A DNA stretch of 64,000 nt from Eremophila alpestris peregrina (Eukaryota > Chordata > Aves > Passeriformes > Alaudidae). The DNA is taken from positions 185,139 through 249,138 of the forward strand of contig WMCF01000080.1 in assembly GCA_009792885.1 (NCBI GenBank), written 5' to 3'. The position numbers and the translations under genes were made by a program. The notes under the pieces were generated by a model. The model made no database searches and was not told the DNA's origin. It worked only from the letters and a program-made list of their open reading frames with translations. This document shows positions 36,741-49,665 of this stretch, one piece after another (within the stretch, counting starts at the first letter, position 1; every line of letters begins with the position of its first letter).

Positions 36741-37330
36741 TGAAGGGCTGCTTCTTCAGTCACATGAATAGAAGGCCAGGGCCAACCTGAAATGCCACCT
36801 CACAGGGCCACTGATACACAGATACAGAAAAGGGTGTCTGCAGACTGTAGAGCCAAATAGCTGCTGAAGCAGAGTCAGCTACAGTAGCAGTAGACTGCTC
36901 AGAATCACCTCCAGTTCTGATGCCTTTAGTTTTAGCTTTTATGTTTTCCAGATTCCATGCTGTTTTGGGTGTAGTTTTAAGCTTCATATTAAGTGCTAGT
37001 AGGTAGTAGGTAGACAAAACAAATCCTTTCCTGCTGGAAACCAAGGACAACTTTCTGGCCCAAAAGCATAAACAACAATGGACTGAAGGGAGAAACAAGA
37101 AGGATGAGACTTCATAGCCTGGAGTTGTAATTGGACAATTAAACCCCAATACAAATGGACCCAAACTTACAGAGGGCATGGCCTCGTGACCAGGGGGGCT
37201 GGTGACTATTCAGGGTCCACCTGATCAGGTTCTGGTGTGCCAGGGGTATCCTGAGGCCTTTCAATAAATATCTGTTTTATTCTCTAGCTCTGTCCAGTCT
37301 CTGTTTAAGGTCAGCCTTCCCAAGGCATCA
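36741..37330 (+). mobile_element. avian ERV LTR with PBS-like sequence downstream, plus orientation
   Basis: A region beginning TGAAGGGCTGCTTCTTCAG and ending CCCAAGGCATCA contains AATAAA at 37263-37268, followed by a T/C-rich R-U5 segment (CTCTAGCTCTGTCCAGTCTC). This is the order expected of a retroviral LTR, and I recognise the CCTGATCAGGTTCTGGTGTG to CAATAAATA segment as a bird ERV LTR type. Six bases after the terminal CA lies TGGCGACCCAGAA (37336-37348). It resembles a primer-binding site, since such sites start TGG, the complement of tRNA CCA. That implies a truncated provirus rather than a clean solo LTR. The 5' boundary is an estimate. The 139-codon minus-strand frame inside (36760-37179) is not a gene. 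Confidence 0.6.
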
Positions 37331-37335
37331 GTTTC

Positions 37336-37348
37336 TGGCGACCCAGAA
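37336..37348 (+). promoter_or_regulatory. retroviral primer-binding-site-like sequence
   Basis: TGGCGACCCAGAA lies directly after the LTR end. It has the TGG start and position expected of a tRNA primer-binding site. I do not assign the tRNA; the first eight bases would suit an arginine-type acceptor end. Confidence 0.4.
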
Positions 37349-38792
37349 TTTTGTCAAGGATGGAGACTTACAACCTTTCTGGTCAAATTATTCTTACTTT
37401 TTTATTTGCCTCCCCTTGTACCAGACTCCAGGAGAGATGTTTTACAAGTTGCTCACTGCTGCATTTCTCCCCCATTGTAAACTACATATGCAGCTGAAAC
37501 ACCCCAGGACCTCTCTTCGAGGTGCAGAAACTATTCTCAGTCTTCTGCTACTGGTGCAGCTAGGAGATACACATTTAATTCAGGAAACTTTTCAGGTGGA
37601 TCTTACTTTCTGTCCCAGTCTCCATTTAAAATCAAACAATCAAACAAACAAAAGATAAACAAAGTTCACAAAATCACAAACGCCCATTGTTCTGAAAAAA
37701 TATGGTGCACAGTTTCTCCCTGGGCCAGGTTGCTTTCTGCTCACGTTGACAGATTAAGAGAATAACCATAACAACCATCACAAGTCCCATGGTCCTTTTT
37801 TTCTGAAGATTTGTTGCTCCCAAAATATTAGAGATAGGCAGATGTTTTACTAGAAGGCCAAACAAAATACCATAGAAAACCATTAATTAAATACTGATGA
37901 ATATAGCTCACCAACTGTAACTCATTAATAATGATTACAGCAAATTCTTAATGAAAACATTCTACTAACAATCATTTTAAAACAAATCTGTAGCACAGGA
38001 GGCAATTCAAAGAAGCTGAAACTACAACAACATATTTAAACAGCTGGAAGAAACACAGGTGATGCCAAAGATTGTTCTGTTAACTGCATGCTCTCACTGG
38101 AATCAAAATGAATATAAAGGGATGAGAAACACCCAGGTTAGATACATGGCATTAAACTGGATGATGGGGAGTTAATTCTGTTTTCATTTTACTGGTGGAA
38201 AAGTGATGTGGCCAGTGGTGTTTGTCTACTGCAAGTAGTTAATGCAGGGATAAATATAGGGTATATTAAGAAAGGCTAGAAAATCTGGGTAATCTAAACA
38301 TACTCACGGTAAAGAGGCCTCTGAAATTCAACCCAGAGGACTTCAGGTGAAGCCAAAGGATTTTCTGAAGCATTAGTTATCAACTTCAAGAATTTTTGAA
38401 GGACAGATAAAATCTCTAAGGACAAGAGAAAGTCAAATGCGGTACCTAGTATTAATAGAAGTGCAATGGTATGACCTGGGGAAGTACAGTCTCATCAGGA
38501 TAACTTTAATACACATAAGTATTTAAAACATCTGATTGCATAATCAATTGGCACCTAGAGGAAAACAAATGAGATAAAATACTTTCAACACTGATTTGCA
38601 AGAACATATCCCATAAGACTAATATTTGAGGAGGCAGCTAGCCAAGCAAATAAAGAACAGCAGAAGTTTTATATATGGACTTTTCTAAGACTTTTACATG
38701 ATGTTGGCCTGATGTGCTTTGTAGTAAGTAGACTATAGTATAGAAGATCTCACCTTGATGGGCACAGCTGGTTGTTCTATAACACAGAGACT

Positions 38793-38838
38793 TATTAATA
38801 AATGAATAAATAAAATAATAATATTAATTAATATTATC
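38793..38838 (+). repeat. AT-rich simple repeat (AATA/ATTA units)
   Basis: Tandem AATAAAT-like and TAATATTAAT units; only one G among 46 bases. Confidence 0.85.
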
Positions 38839-39543
38839 TATTTTCCAGCTTACTCTAGGGAACCTTACATGCCTATGCAGAGCCTGCTTCATTCACCAGT
38901 TTCATTCAGTGGCTTGGACTGAGGAATGCCCCTAGAATTTGTGGGTGGTGCTGAACCAGGATGAATGATAGTGAAGAATCAATGATAAAAAATCCTTAAT
39001 ATACTGAACCAATGGTCTGAAATTAGGTATGTAAACCAAAGGAAAAAAAGTGTGTAGTATTTTGAGGAGGAAGCAGGAAGTGTAGAAATGAAGTGACTAA
39101 GTAGCTTTTTCCACAGAAAAGGGATTATGAGTTACAGCTGATGTCAAACTCAACCTGAGTCAGCACTTTGATGTTATTTGAGAAGAGGGCAAGTCACATT
39201 TTGCAATATGCTGGCAGAGGTCATGTGTGAGACTTTGGATGGAACTACTGTTTTCTGTGCATCATCTGGTAGATCTCAGCTAGATAAACACATTTAATTT
39301 AACACATTATTTCCTGGAAATTTATGAGAAGGATTTAAGAGATATTAGAGGAGACAAATGAGAAGTTGAAGAGGTCTGCAAGATATTAACACTGTGCAAA
39401 GCTTGAAGCAACCGTTATTTTCTTAGGTCAATAAAGTGTAACTGATGAAGTGAACCTGGTAGAGATGTTCTACAATATGAATTTTTGCCAAAAATATTTG
39501 CTCTTGGCTTTAGTTGAAACAAAGAGGATTTTTCATCTAGGAA

Positions 39544-39566
39544 GAATTGTTTCTGAGAAACAATTC
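39544..39566. repeat. 23-bp palindrome, 11-bp perfect arms
   Basis: GAATTGTTTCT and AGAAACAATTC flank a single G. Arms of this length with a 1-nt spacer are unlikely by chance in 64 kb, though the sequence is AT-rich. Confidence 0.9.
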
Positions 39567-42500
39567 AAGCTGTAAGAGATAGAGGGAAACACAGAGCGTC
39601 TTAGCAGCCTGAGTTGCCTCAGTGGAAGATCCTAGGTGACTGTTTGCGATGGTCCAGGCCATAGCCCAGGGAAAATGGGCTCCAAGGATTGCTATGAGCA
39701 TTCCATTTTTGAAAAGGAACAACTGAATAAATTCCATTTCACACTGTATCTGACTGCCCCCTGAAACCTAGTGAAGTCCCACTGCACTTCTGCTGTCTCA
39801 AGCCAGTGCTTGAGAGATCAGAGAGCTTCCTGGGAATATGGTAGGCAGCCACAGGCAGCGGGCACATTGAACAGAGCAAGATCTGGCATCAATCTCATTC
39901 ACTGCTTGCACTGCCTCCCCCGGCCATGCCCATCCTACTGATCTATTTACCACCAGATAAATGTTACCAGATTAGTAAATACAAGTAATAAAACAGGGCA
40001 GCACTTCAATATTTTTATTCAGCTTCTGTTTTGTCATTTGTCATTATCAAGACATCTCAATGGCCAAATCAGAAGAAGCAGGAGTCATTCTGAATGCTAT
40101 ACAGCATTATATTGAATGGTACAGGGTGGGTATGCCCCTCATGGTGCTGAGAAGGGAGATTTTACTGAGCAATTTAGCTGCAGCTGCAGCTTTTCCAGCT
40201 GAATGCTGAATGATGGAAGAAGCCTGTGTGTTCAGAAAATGCGGTGGATTTTCAATACTAGGTGATTGCATGGCAAGACGTGCATTCCACCCACAACATA
40301 CTTTTCCCTGTGCACTTGTATGGTGCACTTCTTCAGTTAATTGCACACCTGCTTGTACCATACTGGAGAAGAAATACAAAATACATTTTGATTCATTTCA
40401 ACTCAATAAGTTGTTTTATTGAAATTTCCCACAATATTTTCTTTGATTTTTCAAAGCATTTGAAGGAATAGCTATTTGCATGAGGGAAATATTTGAAGAT
40501 TTATTTCTCTGTGTTTCACACATCAAATGTGAAGGTATTAAGAAGGCAAGAGAAAAGAGCATGCTAGAATGATGTATCTCAGAACAAATGAAAATGAACA
40601 ATGCTCTCCAGTTACAGTTTCATCTCCTTTTGTATAGACAGTTATGATATTAAGAATCATTCATCACTCATCATGTTTCTCCAGCATTAAAATGAAGATG
40701 ACTCTGATAATTTTTGCCATTTCCTTCTGGAGTAAAATAAAGGTACATGCCAATAAAACTACCAATGGAAAAATAACCCATTTAGCTGAGTGCTGCTTAA
40801 GAGATTGCATTCACAACTTCTTTCATTTCACACAAATTAAACCAGTAATGATCCCTGATGGCTGATCAAGTATCTGCTCATTCTGCCATTTGTGGGGAGA
40901 TTGCAGCCTGGCTTTGAACTATTTTGTTAGTGATTTTCGATTTCTCTACCTTGAACTGATAAAAATGGTTGATAAATACTATTTCACACTGAGACTGAAT
41001 TTCTGAAAATATAAAACTAAGGAACAACCCCTTAGTTCAATAGAGGCCACAAACCCCAAAGATCTGATACACTAGCCAAGGTCATTATACCTAGCATTCC
41101 ACAACAGGGTTATTGGTGTTATATTGGCTTTTTAAAAACCAGTTCCAGAGTTTAGTAGAACAGGAAGTTTCTGGTGCTATGCTTATTTCTCCAGGTCTGA
41201 CACCAGGTGTGCTGTGGTTCAGTGCATCTTGCTAAGACCCCAGAGACCAGAAGGAGAATAAATGCAAAGGGTCCTTTATTTTGTCCCAGGTCATTGGAGA
41301 ACTGCAATACAATTTGATTTTAAAAGATGAGCCAAACAAAATCAGAACAACAGGCCTGTGAAACACCAAAACGGTGCTAGGATATCCTACCCTTACGGGG
41401 AAGTAGTATGATTCAAATCTGGCCCTGGGAGCATAAAAATGGCAGCACATCCTACTCTTTGCAATGATCTGTGTCTATCAGGATGCATTTTTTCCAAATT
41501 CCCCTGTGTCGTCCTACTTTGAGCCATCAGGCCATGCTGGACTCGCAGCACACACAGGCTTTGAGGTCAGTGCAAGACTGCACTCTGTGACAGGACTCTT
41601 CACAGTGGAGTCTTCCCCAGCACCTCAACACTCATGATGTTTCTTGAGTCTGGGGGATGGATGACCTGTCTTGTTCATCAAAGGGCTTGTGGACTGTCAT
41701 ACTGGGACTGATGAGCAAAAGTTTTGAGCAATTTAAGAGATTTAAACCAGCTACTACTTTTTAGTGACATGACATGTTCTGAAGGTTCCCTCTTTTAATG
41801 ATAAAGCATTGAAAAAATCGGTTCTTTTGAGAAGCAAATAAGTGTGACTTGATATCTGGGTCTTTGTTTTCTATGTCAGTAGGCTCATGCACTGTTTGTA
41901 ACTGGTTTAAGGAAATAATTCACAGCCATTCAAATGGCTGACTGTCTGTACTGCTGTGAGGGGGTTCACCTCTGCTGTTCTCCTTATTGCTTGTGGGAAA
42001 CTGGAGTGATCATAGTAAGGATAAAAATGTCTCCATACTGACTTTGCTTGGTCTTTTGTGTTTCTTTTATATTCCACAATAGCTGAAATGCTAAGATCTA
42101 TTTCAGGTTATTAAATGAAACAAATAATACAATTTCATCACCCAGTCACCTTTGAGCATACCACATTACCTAATAACCAAGAAGATGGGATTAGAGCAGT
42201 GGATTTATGTAACTGCAATAAGGCATAATAATATCTGAGAAAACACGGGAAGGGGGAAATGAATTCAGGTATAATATATTAATAGGGACTAGGGATTAAT
42301 AAAATTGAACCAGATCACTATGAAGAGACTCAAACCCCAGTGATACGGTTGAAACCTATTTCATTAACTTCTGGCTGAAATTCACAAATCCTCCAAAAAA
42401 GGGAGGGTTGAAAGATTTCAGTGCTTGTATCAGGAGACCTGAGAATGAGATAATTTGGGGCAGATGGGAAACTTGCTTTTATATTAGACTCAGCCTCTGG

Positions 42501-42959
42501 GATGTGTCTCTGTTTTCCTTCATACATGTGCACCAGACTCAAATTCCTGTGGTATCAGGAGGGTCTGCAGAATTAATCCCTCAGGCACTGGGATGATGTC
42601 CTCCAACAAGGTTTCCATGCATGATTGTTCACCTTCCACTGACACAAGTAGGTGATGAAACACAGTCCAGGGATGGTCCCTACCAGTCCAAGGGTTGGTG
42701 GGGCTTATGGCCATTTATTTAGACACACCACTTAAATGATCCTGACAAGGTTTTGGGGGAAAATAAAGAAGAAATTGTTAAGTCTCCTGATTTGTGTATC
42801 AAATGAAACTGAACTAGTAGCACAGAGAAATCCCACCAGTAACCAGATATTCATGCTAAAGACTGTTGGGGTGGGTAGGGAGTTGAGAAGAATCCAAAGC
42901 ACATGGGGAAAGTAGATTGAGCACTTGTCGAAATGCAAAGTGAAGTCCATGCCAACAAC

Positions 42960-43881
42960 TGTCACTTCTTTATATCTTTGTCAGTGACACAGATGGTGGG
43001 ATTGAGTGTGCCTTCAGCAAGTTTCGTGTGTGGTGTGGTTGACACATTGGAAGGAAGGGATGCCATCCAGGGGTACCTTGATAGGCTTGAGAGTTGGATC
43101 TGTGCAGACCTCATGAAGTTCAACAAGGCCAAGTGCAGGATCCTGCAGCAAGGTCAGGGCACTCCCAAGGACAGGCTGGGAAGAGAATGGATCAAGACTA
43201 TCCCTGAAGAGAACTTAGGGCTGTTTGTGGATAAAAAGCTCATATGACCCAGCAATGTGTACTTGCATCCCAGAAAACTAGTTGTGTCCTGGGCTGTATC
43301 CAAAACAGTGTGGCCAGCAGAGTGAGGGAGGGGATTCTGCCCCTCTGCTCTACTCTGCTCTGCTGTGCTCTACTCTGCTCTGCTGAGACTCCACCTGGAG
43401 CCCTGCATCCTGCTCTGGAGTCCCTGACATAAGTAATACAATAGATCTGTTGGAACTAGTTCGGAGTAACAGGTCCAGAGGACCTGTTCTGTGAAGACAG
43501 GTTGAGAGAGTTGGAACTGTTGCACCTGGAGAAGAGAAGGCTCTGGGAAGATCTTAAAGTGGCCTTCCGCTATTTAAGAAGACTTACAAGAAGGTTGGGG
43601 AGGGATTTCTCACATGGGCATGTAGCGACAGGACAAGGGGAAATGTCCTTAAACTGAAGAAAGGGATACTTGGATTAGATATTAGGAAGTAATTCTGTAC
43701 TGTAAGGGTGGTGAGGCACTGGAACAGGCTTCCCATCCCTGGAAATGTTCAAGACCAGTCTAGACAGGGGCTCTGAGTCACCTGATCTAGTGGGAGGTGT
43801 CCCTGTCCATGGCAGAGGAGTTGGAACTATGTGATTTTTAAGGTGCCATCCAACCCAAACCATCCTATGGCTCTGTGGCTC
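42960..43881 (+). mobile_element. CR1 LINE 3' fragment, plus orientation
   Basis: This 5'-truncated CR1 starts within the reverse transcriptase near motif B/C; DTLEGRDAIQ and DLMKFNKAKC are readable in the frame 42933-43247. It continues through CVLGCIQNSVASRVREGI (frame 43244-43432) and the C-terminal DNA blocks (CACCTGGAGAAGAGAAGGCTC, AGCGACAGGACAAGGGGAAATG) to the 3' end ATCCTATGGCTCTGTGGCT, a decayed octamer tail. Stops and frameshifts are common. A CTCTG/CTCTA pentamer expansion sits inside it at 43343-43384. The KFNKAKC wording differs from the KLNKSKC of the copy at 1293, suggesting another subfamily. Confidence 0.9.
43343..43384 (+). repeat. pentamer repeat TCTGC/TCTAC inside CR1
   Basis: About eight pentamer units (TCTGC, TCTAC, TGTGC) occur at the site where CR1 normally has only one or two, so this is a local expansion after or during insertion. 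Confidence 0.85.
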
Positions 43882-46362
43882 CTTTCCCCACATTCACCTG
43901 AGCCTCAGGCTGTGCTTCCTACTTGCCCTCAAAGCCCCTGGAAGTCCTTGACTACAGCAAGTGCTCCACTTGGAGCTGCTTGCAGCAGAACTAGCGGGAG
44001 AAGCGTTTTTAAAGACACCACTCAATTTCAGAGCTATATATAGTGCACCAGCTTGTGTGCAAAAGCAGACTGGAAGAGAAGGAAAACAGAAAGGAAGTAG
44101 AGGGAAACCAATTTGAAAATCGCTAGTAGTTTCTTTTGATGTGAAAATTTGTACAATCCATCTGTTTAAGGATACAGGTGTAGTTGCACACACAGCCTTT
44201 TTCCTAATACAACTGAAATTTTTAAACATCAGAATTCATGTTTAAAATTGATGTCTTAGCATTTTTTTGCCCAAAATAGCCAGTGGAATGTCCTCCTTGG
44301 TCTGAGAGAAAGAAAAAAAATTCAAATTTTCTGAAGGCACCATTCTAATTCCTAATCCATTTTATTAGAAATTCCATTTATTTGGATATTAAAAAAGGAT
44401 ACATCTGTTACCTGAAGATAATCTTGCTTCAAGATATATTAGTTGGGAATGGAAACTTCTGTATACATTTTCCTGCAAACCACAACCCTATATAAGAGAT
44501 ATGTAAGTTATTTAAGTTTCTTTGTGTATAAAATAATTCACTAAATATCTGAAATGGGATGGAAGTTGCGCTATTGACTTGAACAAAAACAGTATTTTAG
44601 TCAGTGATTCTTTTCATTTATTTACCTCTTCAGGCCTAAGATTTTTTTATTAAAAGCAAGGACAAAAATGTGTTGAGATTTACTGCCATCCTACAGTGTT
44701 TAAATAAACTTTGAAATCATAGTTATTATCTCTCAAATAGTGAAGAATTATTTTCTTCTATAAGATTTAACATATGTGAATATGAAATATACATAAGTAA
44801 CATATTGTATGTGCCAATATATGGCATTTGATCAGCAAATTTCTTGTAACTTCACTTCCCTTTTCAGAAAATGCAGTGAATTAGTTTGCTTCCATTACCC
44901 TAATTTGTACCATTCATCTTTAAATATATCTGAATCTGGAAAGTGGCAGACAATAAGAAGTGTATGCCAATTGGCATCAGTAGAGGAATTTTCTCTTAAG
45001 TAATGAGACAGCACAGATGATCATGATACCCACCATGGAAAGGACAGATGCTTCTCTGGACATACCATTTTCTAAGCAAATCTCAGCCCTATTGTTTGTC
45101 AGTAAAGTCTTATGCTGCTTTTAGGGAGGTGTTGACCTAAAGGCAGACCAGCTCCTATGTATCTGGAATAAACCTACATATCTGACTCCCACTAAGACTT
45201 TAGGCAGATGTGAATCTCTCACATTTGTATGAATGTGTTATATTCTGGTAGTCACTGTAAGAAAGCTTGTTGGGAGATATATCTGTGTTTTAGTGCCAGT
45301 GAAGTGGTTTGTGTTAGCACCAGTCTTGAGAAAGCTAGGACAAACAATAGAAAATACAGATGTTGTCTGCACTTCTTTATTCTCAACCAAAGAAGATCAG
45401 GGCAGGACTACATCATGGCTTGGAGCAAAGTAATTTATATAAGCCCCTGAATTGTGTTTCACATAAGCCCTTTCTTTTTTCCTTCTTTCTTTACCTTAAA
45501 CGAACATGACCAAATTAACAAAATCTGTGTGGGAGCTTACATTTGAGCCAGAATCCTCAGGCAGTACTAAATCTGGCTCTCTGCTTATGCAGGAGGCAGA
45601 TGTGTTCCCCTTGTCTCTAAACTCTTGTCCTAGAAAATGCAAATGAGAACCCAAATCAGGTGTCCAGGCCCATCTGCTCCATTTTGTCTCTGACTATTGC
45701 TTTTCTAAATTAAATTTTCAGTCTCCAGTCATAAATACTCTCTCAAGGATGCAGCAGAAGGTCTGAAGTCAGGGAGTGGAGGGAGCAGTTGGGGCAAGGC
45801 TCATAATGAAGACCCTCCACTTCTTGCTACACCCACAGTTCCTGTCTCTGACCCTGCACAGAGGAAATGTGGGCAGAGGAGCACTCCTACCAAATAATAG
45901 ACCTTGTTCAACAGCAGAAGCAACAAACAAACTATGCAGAAGACTGTTTTCTGTTTAGGACCTGACAAGTTTAACCATGAGCTGTGATCCCCTGGGCCCT
46001 GGTGCCTTCAGCTTAGCTCATCATCTTTATACTGGTGGCTAGGTCCGGAGTCCTCACTTGTCATATTTTTTCTCTGTACTGTTGCAGCAAAGGTAAAGTT
46101 ACACTTTTCAGTGCAGGACCTTCTGAACTTGTTAACTTGTCATTTTAATCACTCTGACAACCTGTGTGTGGGAGAACTGCTGCAATGACCCTATTCTGCC
46201 CCTGTTGCATGAATTAACCTACTTACTCAATCACCAAAACACATGTAAATCATTAAGTCTTGACTATTAAATTACAAGAACTAAGATATGTCAGTTAGAG
46301 CAATTTCTTTCTTTTGCTTTTTCAAATTTTTTTCTTTCTTCTACTCTGCTCATATGATAACT
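43882..46362. other. unique non-coding sequence
   Basis: No gene or further repeat is recognised. Open frames are at or below 111 codons. Confidence 0.6.
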
Positions 46363-46916
46363 CGCTGGAGCACTGTGTCCAGCTCTAAATCCCCCAACAT
46401 AAGGTTGTGGACCTGCTGAAGTGAGTCCAGAGAAGGCTCACAAAGGCAATCAGAGGACTGGAGCAATTATCTTGTGAAGGCAGGCTGAGACAGTTTGGGT
46501 TGGAAAAAACCTGGAAAAGAAAAGGCTCTGAGGTGACCTTAGAGCAGCCTTCCAGTACATAAAGGGAACTGTAAGAAAGCTGGAGGGGGACTTTTGACAA
46601 GGGCATGTAGTGATAGAACAAGAGGGAATGGCCTTCAACTGAAAGAAGATAGGTTTAGATTAGAAGAAATCTAATCTAAAAAACAAATTAGTATGAAATT
46701 CTTTACTGTGATGGTGGTGGGGCCCTGACACAGGTTGGCCAGAGGAGTTGTGGATGCCCTATCCCTGGAGTTGTTCAATGCCAGATTGGATGGGACTCTG
46801 AGCAGCCTGAGCTAGTGGGACATGTTCCTGCCCAAGGTAGTGGAAATTAGGACTGGATGATATTTAAAGTCCCTTTCAGTCCAAGCCATTCTGTGGTTCT
46901 CTGATTTTGTGATTTT
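46363..46916 (+). mobile_element. CR1 LINE 3' fragment, plus orientation
   Basis: It starts near CTGGAGCACTGTGTCCAGCTC, passes the CR1 C-terminal DNA blocks (GGAGGGGGACTTTTGACAAGG, GTAGTGATAGAACAAGAGGG, CCCTATCCCTGGAGTTGTTCA) and ends in three octamer-like units, ATTCTGTG-GTTCTCTG-ATTTTGTG, at about 46888-46911. It has no usable frame. A short inverted repeat with TTTAGATTA arms lies at 46654-46680, where the consensus is normally single copy. Confidence 0.9.
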
Positions 46917-49652
46917 AGCTCAAAACCAGTTAATTTAATTTCAACACATTTCTTTTCAAGAAGAAGTAAACTTAAATGGAAACAAATTGCCTTTAATGAA
47001 ATGCAGCTTGCAAGAGCTGACAGTTCCTGGAGTGTCTCTCAGCTCTTGCTCATATTTTCCAGACTCTGGGCAGCCCCTGATCAGCTCATTCTAATGCACA
47101 GTCCCCAGAAATTACTGTAGCCACCTCTGTTGCTGCTGCTGTCACTGCTGTCACCACTGTTGCCCCTCACCTCTCTGACGGACATATGCATTCATATATA
47201 TGTATATGTATATAAATATGTAATATTTATATACTAAAGTATTTGTAATAGTTTAGTCTTTCATATGCACAGGCTTCCAGCTGCACATCCTGAGTGAACA
47301 CAGCCTTGCTGTTTCTGTGAACAGTACTGAGAAGGCGTTGGCATCTCCTGCAATCTTCCTAGGGCGTCTTGTATGTTTTGTAGCTTTTAACCTTCCAGCT
47401 CTTTTACAGACAAATTTTTTATTGCCTTGTCATTCAGATTTGATGGGGATGACCTTAGCAGTAGCTACAGAAAACAGATGAGTGTCCCACATCTGTGGGG
47501 TGAGTTGTATTTACAGACCTGTTGTCTTCCTTTCTGTTCTGAAATAAAACAGACATCTGTTTTCAATGTTGCTTATACCTGCTACAAAATGCAAACAAAT
47601 AACAGATGGAAATGAATCAACACAGGGAATTTTCAGTGCACAGTTACCACATTTTTATAGTCTGCTGTAAACCAATTTTTTTGTGGATAAATTTGTGAGA
47701 GAAACTGTGGCTAAATTGCTGCAATGGGACAAAATATTGCACATTTTGTAAAGTCCCCAGGTGAAATTCTGTATTGGACAAGGAAGGTGGAGAAAGCTAC
47801 AGAATTAATTTCAGAGACCTGAAAACCAGAAGTTCTCTTTTCATGACTCAGAATAGAAACACTAAGAAGGACTCCAGCTAAAAGAGGTATTTTATGTAAA
47901 TATGTCTAAGTCAACATAGAAAGAGACTGGTGTCACTTGATTGTATACTACAGCAACATGAAACGAGCAAATAGTTCTAATTATTATGTGATTAATCACA
48001 CACTTAAAGTTTTATTGACTTATAACACCAATAAAATACTGTGCAATGTGTAATCTTCCTTGTTTTAACAGCACATTTAAATTGTTCCACTGCACTGTTA
48101 TTTGAGGAGCTGTGGTAAGCAAGACAATATTCAGAAAAGTTTGTTGATATCTGAGGATAACACACTTGTTCAGCTAATGGGACATCTTAGAAAACTGAAA
48201 TTCAGCTAATGGAGACTTCAGGGTAAATGTGTTTAAATCAAATACAAAATAAAATCTGTATCTGAGATTTAAATAGGAACATTGTTTTCAGACTTGTGTT
48301 TGTGTTTTCTGTGAGAGAAATTCTCGTTTCTCCATAAAGCTGAAAATCCTATGTAAATGGCTATATACACTTTTACACATTAGATTTGAATAATCCTAGT
48401 TGAAACTGAGTGCCACCATGATATAATAAGACATCAAAATCTAGGCTTGTGATGTTCCATAAAGTTTGGGGGACACTTTTGTAAATAAGTGCAATATTTT
48501 TATATGAAGATTTTTGCCAATGCCAATAAGGTTTTAATAAAAACCTGGCAAAGAAGTTAGATTGTGAAAGCCCTTCTTCTTTAGCAAGTGCACAATGTAG
48601 TGACCTCCTCTTTGTGGCCTGATTTACTGCAGCAGTTCAGCATGTGCCTCACACTGAACACAACAATCCCACCAAAGCCACAGTGAACTAGACCACACAC
48701 TAAAAAGTAGGGAATCTTAAGCCTGGAGTCAGAAAGTAAGGCTTCAGCTGCTGCAGAATTACTTTGGAAAGCTGCAGCCATTAAAGGTGCAGGTCCCAGG
48801 AGGCTTGGAATCCATTTTCAAATAAATTTTCCTGGCTATATTAATAGATATTTTGTTATTCCTTTTAAATATTTTGTCCTATTAGGAAATAACTTGGAGT
48901 TATTCAGACAGAGGTCAGATGGAATTACTTTTGCTGACATGAGTATCCAGTAAACAACTGTTTTCTTATCTTTTCAAAAATGCAGCAAAAACTGTTTAAA
49001 ATCCTGTTTTAAATGTTTGCCTTGCAAAGTGGTGATCTCTTGAAACAAACTTGCCAATAGCTGTCTCATACTGTAGATCACGAGTCGTGCCCTGGGAGGG
49101 TCAAGGAAAGACAGTCAGTAGAGTATGGGACTAATGTCAGAGGTCAACTCTATTAATGGACAGCCAGGCACTAATGCAGTTGTGAAAAAAGGGTAAATGC
49201 AAAGTAAATTCAGCAGGGAATGGTTTGTAAAAGACCTGTTGCTCCTATAGATTTTAAGCCACAGTGGAGATCTCTGCTGAACAGTTTGTGAATTTTTGAG
49301 GGATCACAAAAAATCCCGATTCTTTACCAATCTTTCTGTTTCTCCTTTCACCTCCTCCTCCTTTCAGCTTCATTGCTGTGTAGGCTTTAGGTCAGTGATC
49401 TTTGAGGGAAATGAGATACCAGACTGGAAACAAAAGGCCCACAGCAATCTGATGTACTCTTGACCTTCTGTTAAGGTTGTTCAAATTGGTGCCATAAATA
49501 AGTGAAGAGTTCATGGTAACGCTTTTCATCCAAAAAAAGGGTTTGAAATGGATCTGCAGGGAAGTAAATTGTCTCTCTCTGGCCATTTACTTTCCTTCTT
49601 TCTAGTTCACTTGCATCTTGTTTTATTCCTGGCTTTTTTTTTTTTTTTTTTT
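46917..49652. other. unique non-coding sequence up to the assembly gap
   Basis: No gene is seen. An AT dinucleotide-rich tract (TATATG/TATAAATA) lies at 47193-47236. The stretch ends in a 20-T run that directly abuts the gap. Confidence 0.6.
47193..47236 (+). repeat. AT-rich microsatellite
   Basis: TATATATG, TATATG and TATAAATATG units over about 44 bp. Confidence 0.85.
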
Positions 49653-49665
49653 NNNNNNNNNNNNN
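49633..49665 (+). other. poly-T run and 13-N assembly gap
   Basis: A run of about 19 T (49634-49652) runs straight into 13 Ns (49653-49665). The gap size may be an estimate. The missing sequence is probably more homopolymer or a small repeat that stopped the assembly. Confidence 0.97.

Larger units (their letters stand above)
37349..42959. other. unique non-coding sequence
   Basis: Retroviral leader cannot be traced beyond about 37380. The rest is AT-rich, with AAAC-type low complexity at 37636-37662, an AT-rich (AATA)n tract at 38793-38838, an 11-bp-arm palindrome at 39544-39566 and an 8-bp-arm one at 41923-41940. A plus-strand frame from 40695 has a hydrophobic start and paired cysteines but resembles no family that I know. 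No gene is called. Confidence 0.5.

Noticed and set aside
36760..37179. 139-codon minus-strand frame
   Set aside because: It lies antisense inside the LTR at 36741-37330.
40695..40865. Short plus-strand frame with hydrophobic N-terminus and several cysteines, as a possible secreted peptide
   Set aside because: The cysteine spacing fits no peptide family I know, and there is no supporting exon structure.
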